64,000 nucleotides of DNA from JBFLYH01 sp964630235 (GTDB lineage Bacteria > Oederibacteriota > JAAXVQ01 > JAUVAV01): the NCBI GenBank assembly GCA_964630235.1, contig CAZVUO010000003.1, forward strand, positions 1 to 64,000; not shown here. Direction: 5' to 3'. Below: more notes on the stretch, generated by a model. That model saw only the letters and a list, made by a program, of their open reading frames with translations. It ran no database searches and was not told the origin of the DNA. Numbering within the stretch: the first letter of the stretch is position 1.

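Noticed and set aside
28203..64000. Idea that the giant frame is really several genes joined by missed stops or sequencing errors
   Set aside because: Domains follow each other in one frame for 35.8 kb without any spacer, ribosome site plus terminator, or repeated loss of frame. Splitting would need many independent missing stops. Only long reads can fully exclude an assembly join at the identical repeats.

Overview
The window looks like a GC-rich bacterial chromosome fragment, most likely from the candidate phylum Omnitrophota (OP3) or a close PVC-type relative. That assignment is inference. It rests on PorV/PorQ-type outer-membrane proteins with FlgD-like Ig tails, a small two-TM HAMP protein, many secreted Thr/Pro-linker proteins, and above all one uninterrupted reading frame of nearly 36 kb. 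Giant proteins of this kind are known from Omnitrophota. No rRNA, tRNA, CRISPR array, integrase or transposase gene was seen.

Layout. (1) 1-16,140 is an envelope and secretion region: a truncated secreted WLIGG-repeat protein, a PorV-like barrel with an OmpA-like tail, a HAMP-only membrane protein, a two-gene unit (Ig-like adhesin plus PorV/FlgD-like protein), a divergent outer-membrane barrel, a GH99/71-like glycosidase coupled to a secreted protein, a catalytically degenerate nuclease-fold protein, a 55-aa membrane peptide, a GyrI-like protein, a LEA14-like lipoprotein, a LamG protein, a pseudo-receiver and two tandem Cys-rich miniproteins. Several spacers carry dispersed palindromes. (2) 16,141-28,202 holds a PLAT-domain protein and then glutamine-dependent metabolism, all on the minus strand: gltD, gltB (glutamate synthase), carB and carA (carbamoyl-phosphate synthase). 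A decayed duplicate of the gltD 3' end lies just downstream of gltD. (3) 28,203-64,000 is a single minus-strand gene still open at the right edge, with at least 11,931 codons in the window.

The giant protein is a chain of membrane blocks and soluble enzyme-like domains. In order it carries a TraB/ChaN-like domain, helical repeats, an HExxH zincin site, a membrane block, a second HExxH site, more helical repeats, three membrane-module plus methyltransferase-like cassettes, a GHKL ATPase domain, a conserved EHILAP module, TPRs, duplicated unknown domains flanking a fourth membrane module, four tandem HPDAIVK/WAGDPYPDN repeats, a GNAT-like domain, a CheR-like methyltransferase, a PI3/4-kinase or HipA-like kinase and two Fes/EstD-type esterases. 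Parts of the membrane module are identical over more than 300 bp. Copy iii is a mosaic of copies i and ii, which points to recent intragenic recombination.

The giant protein is the strongest candidate for an undescribed system: a membrane-tethered multi-enzyme polypeptide that appears to grow by cassette duplication. Its role (cell-surface interaction, predation, or modification of a partner) cannot be read from sequence alone.
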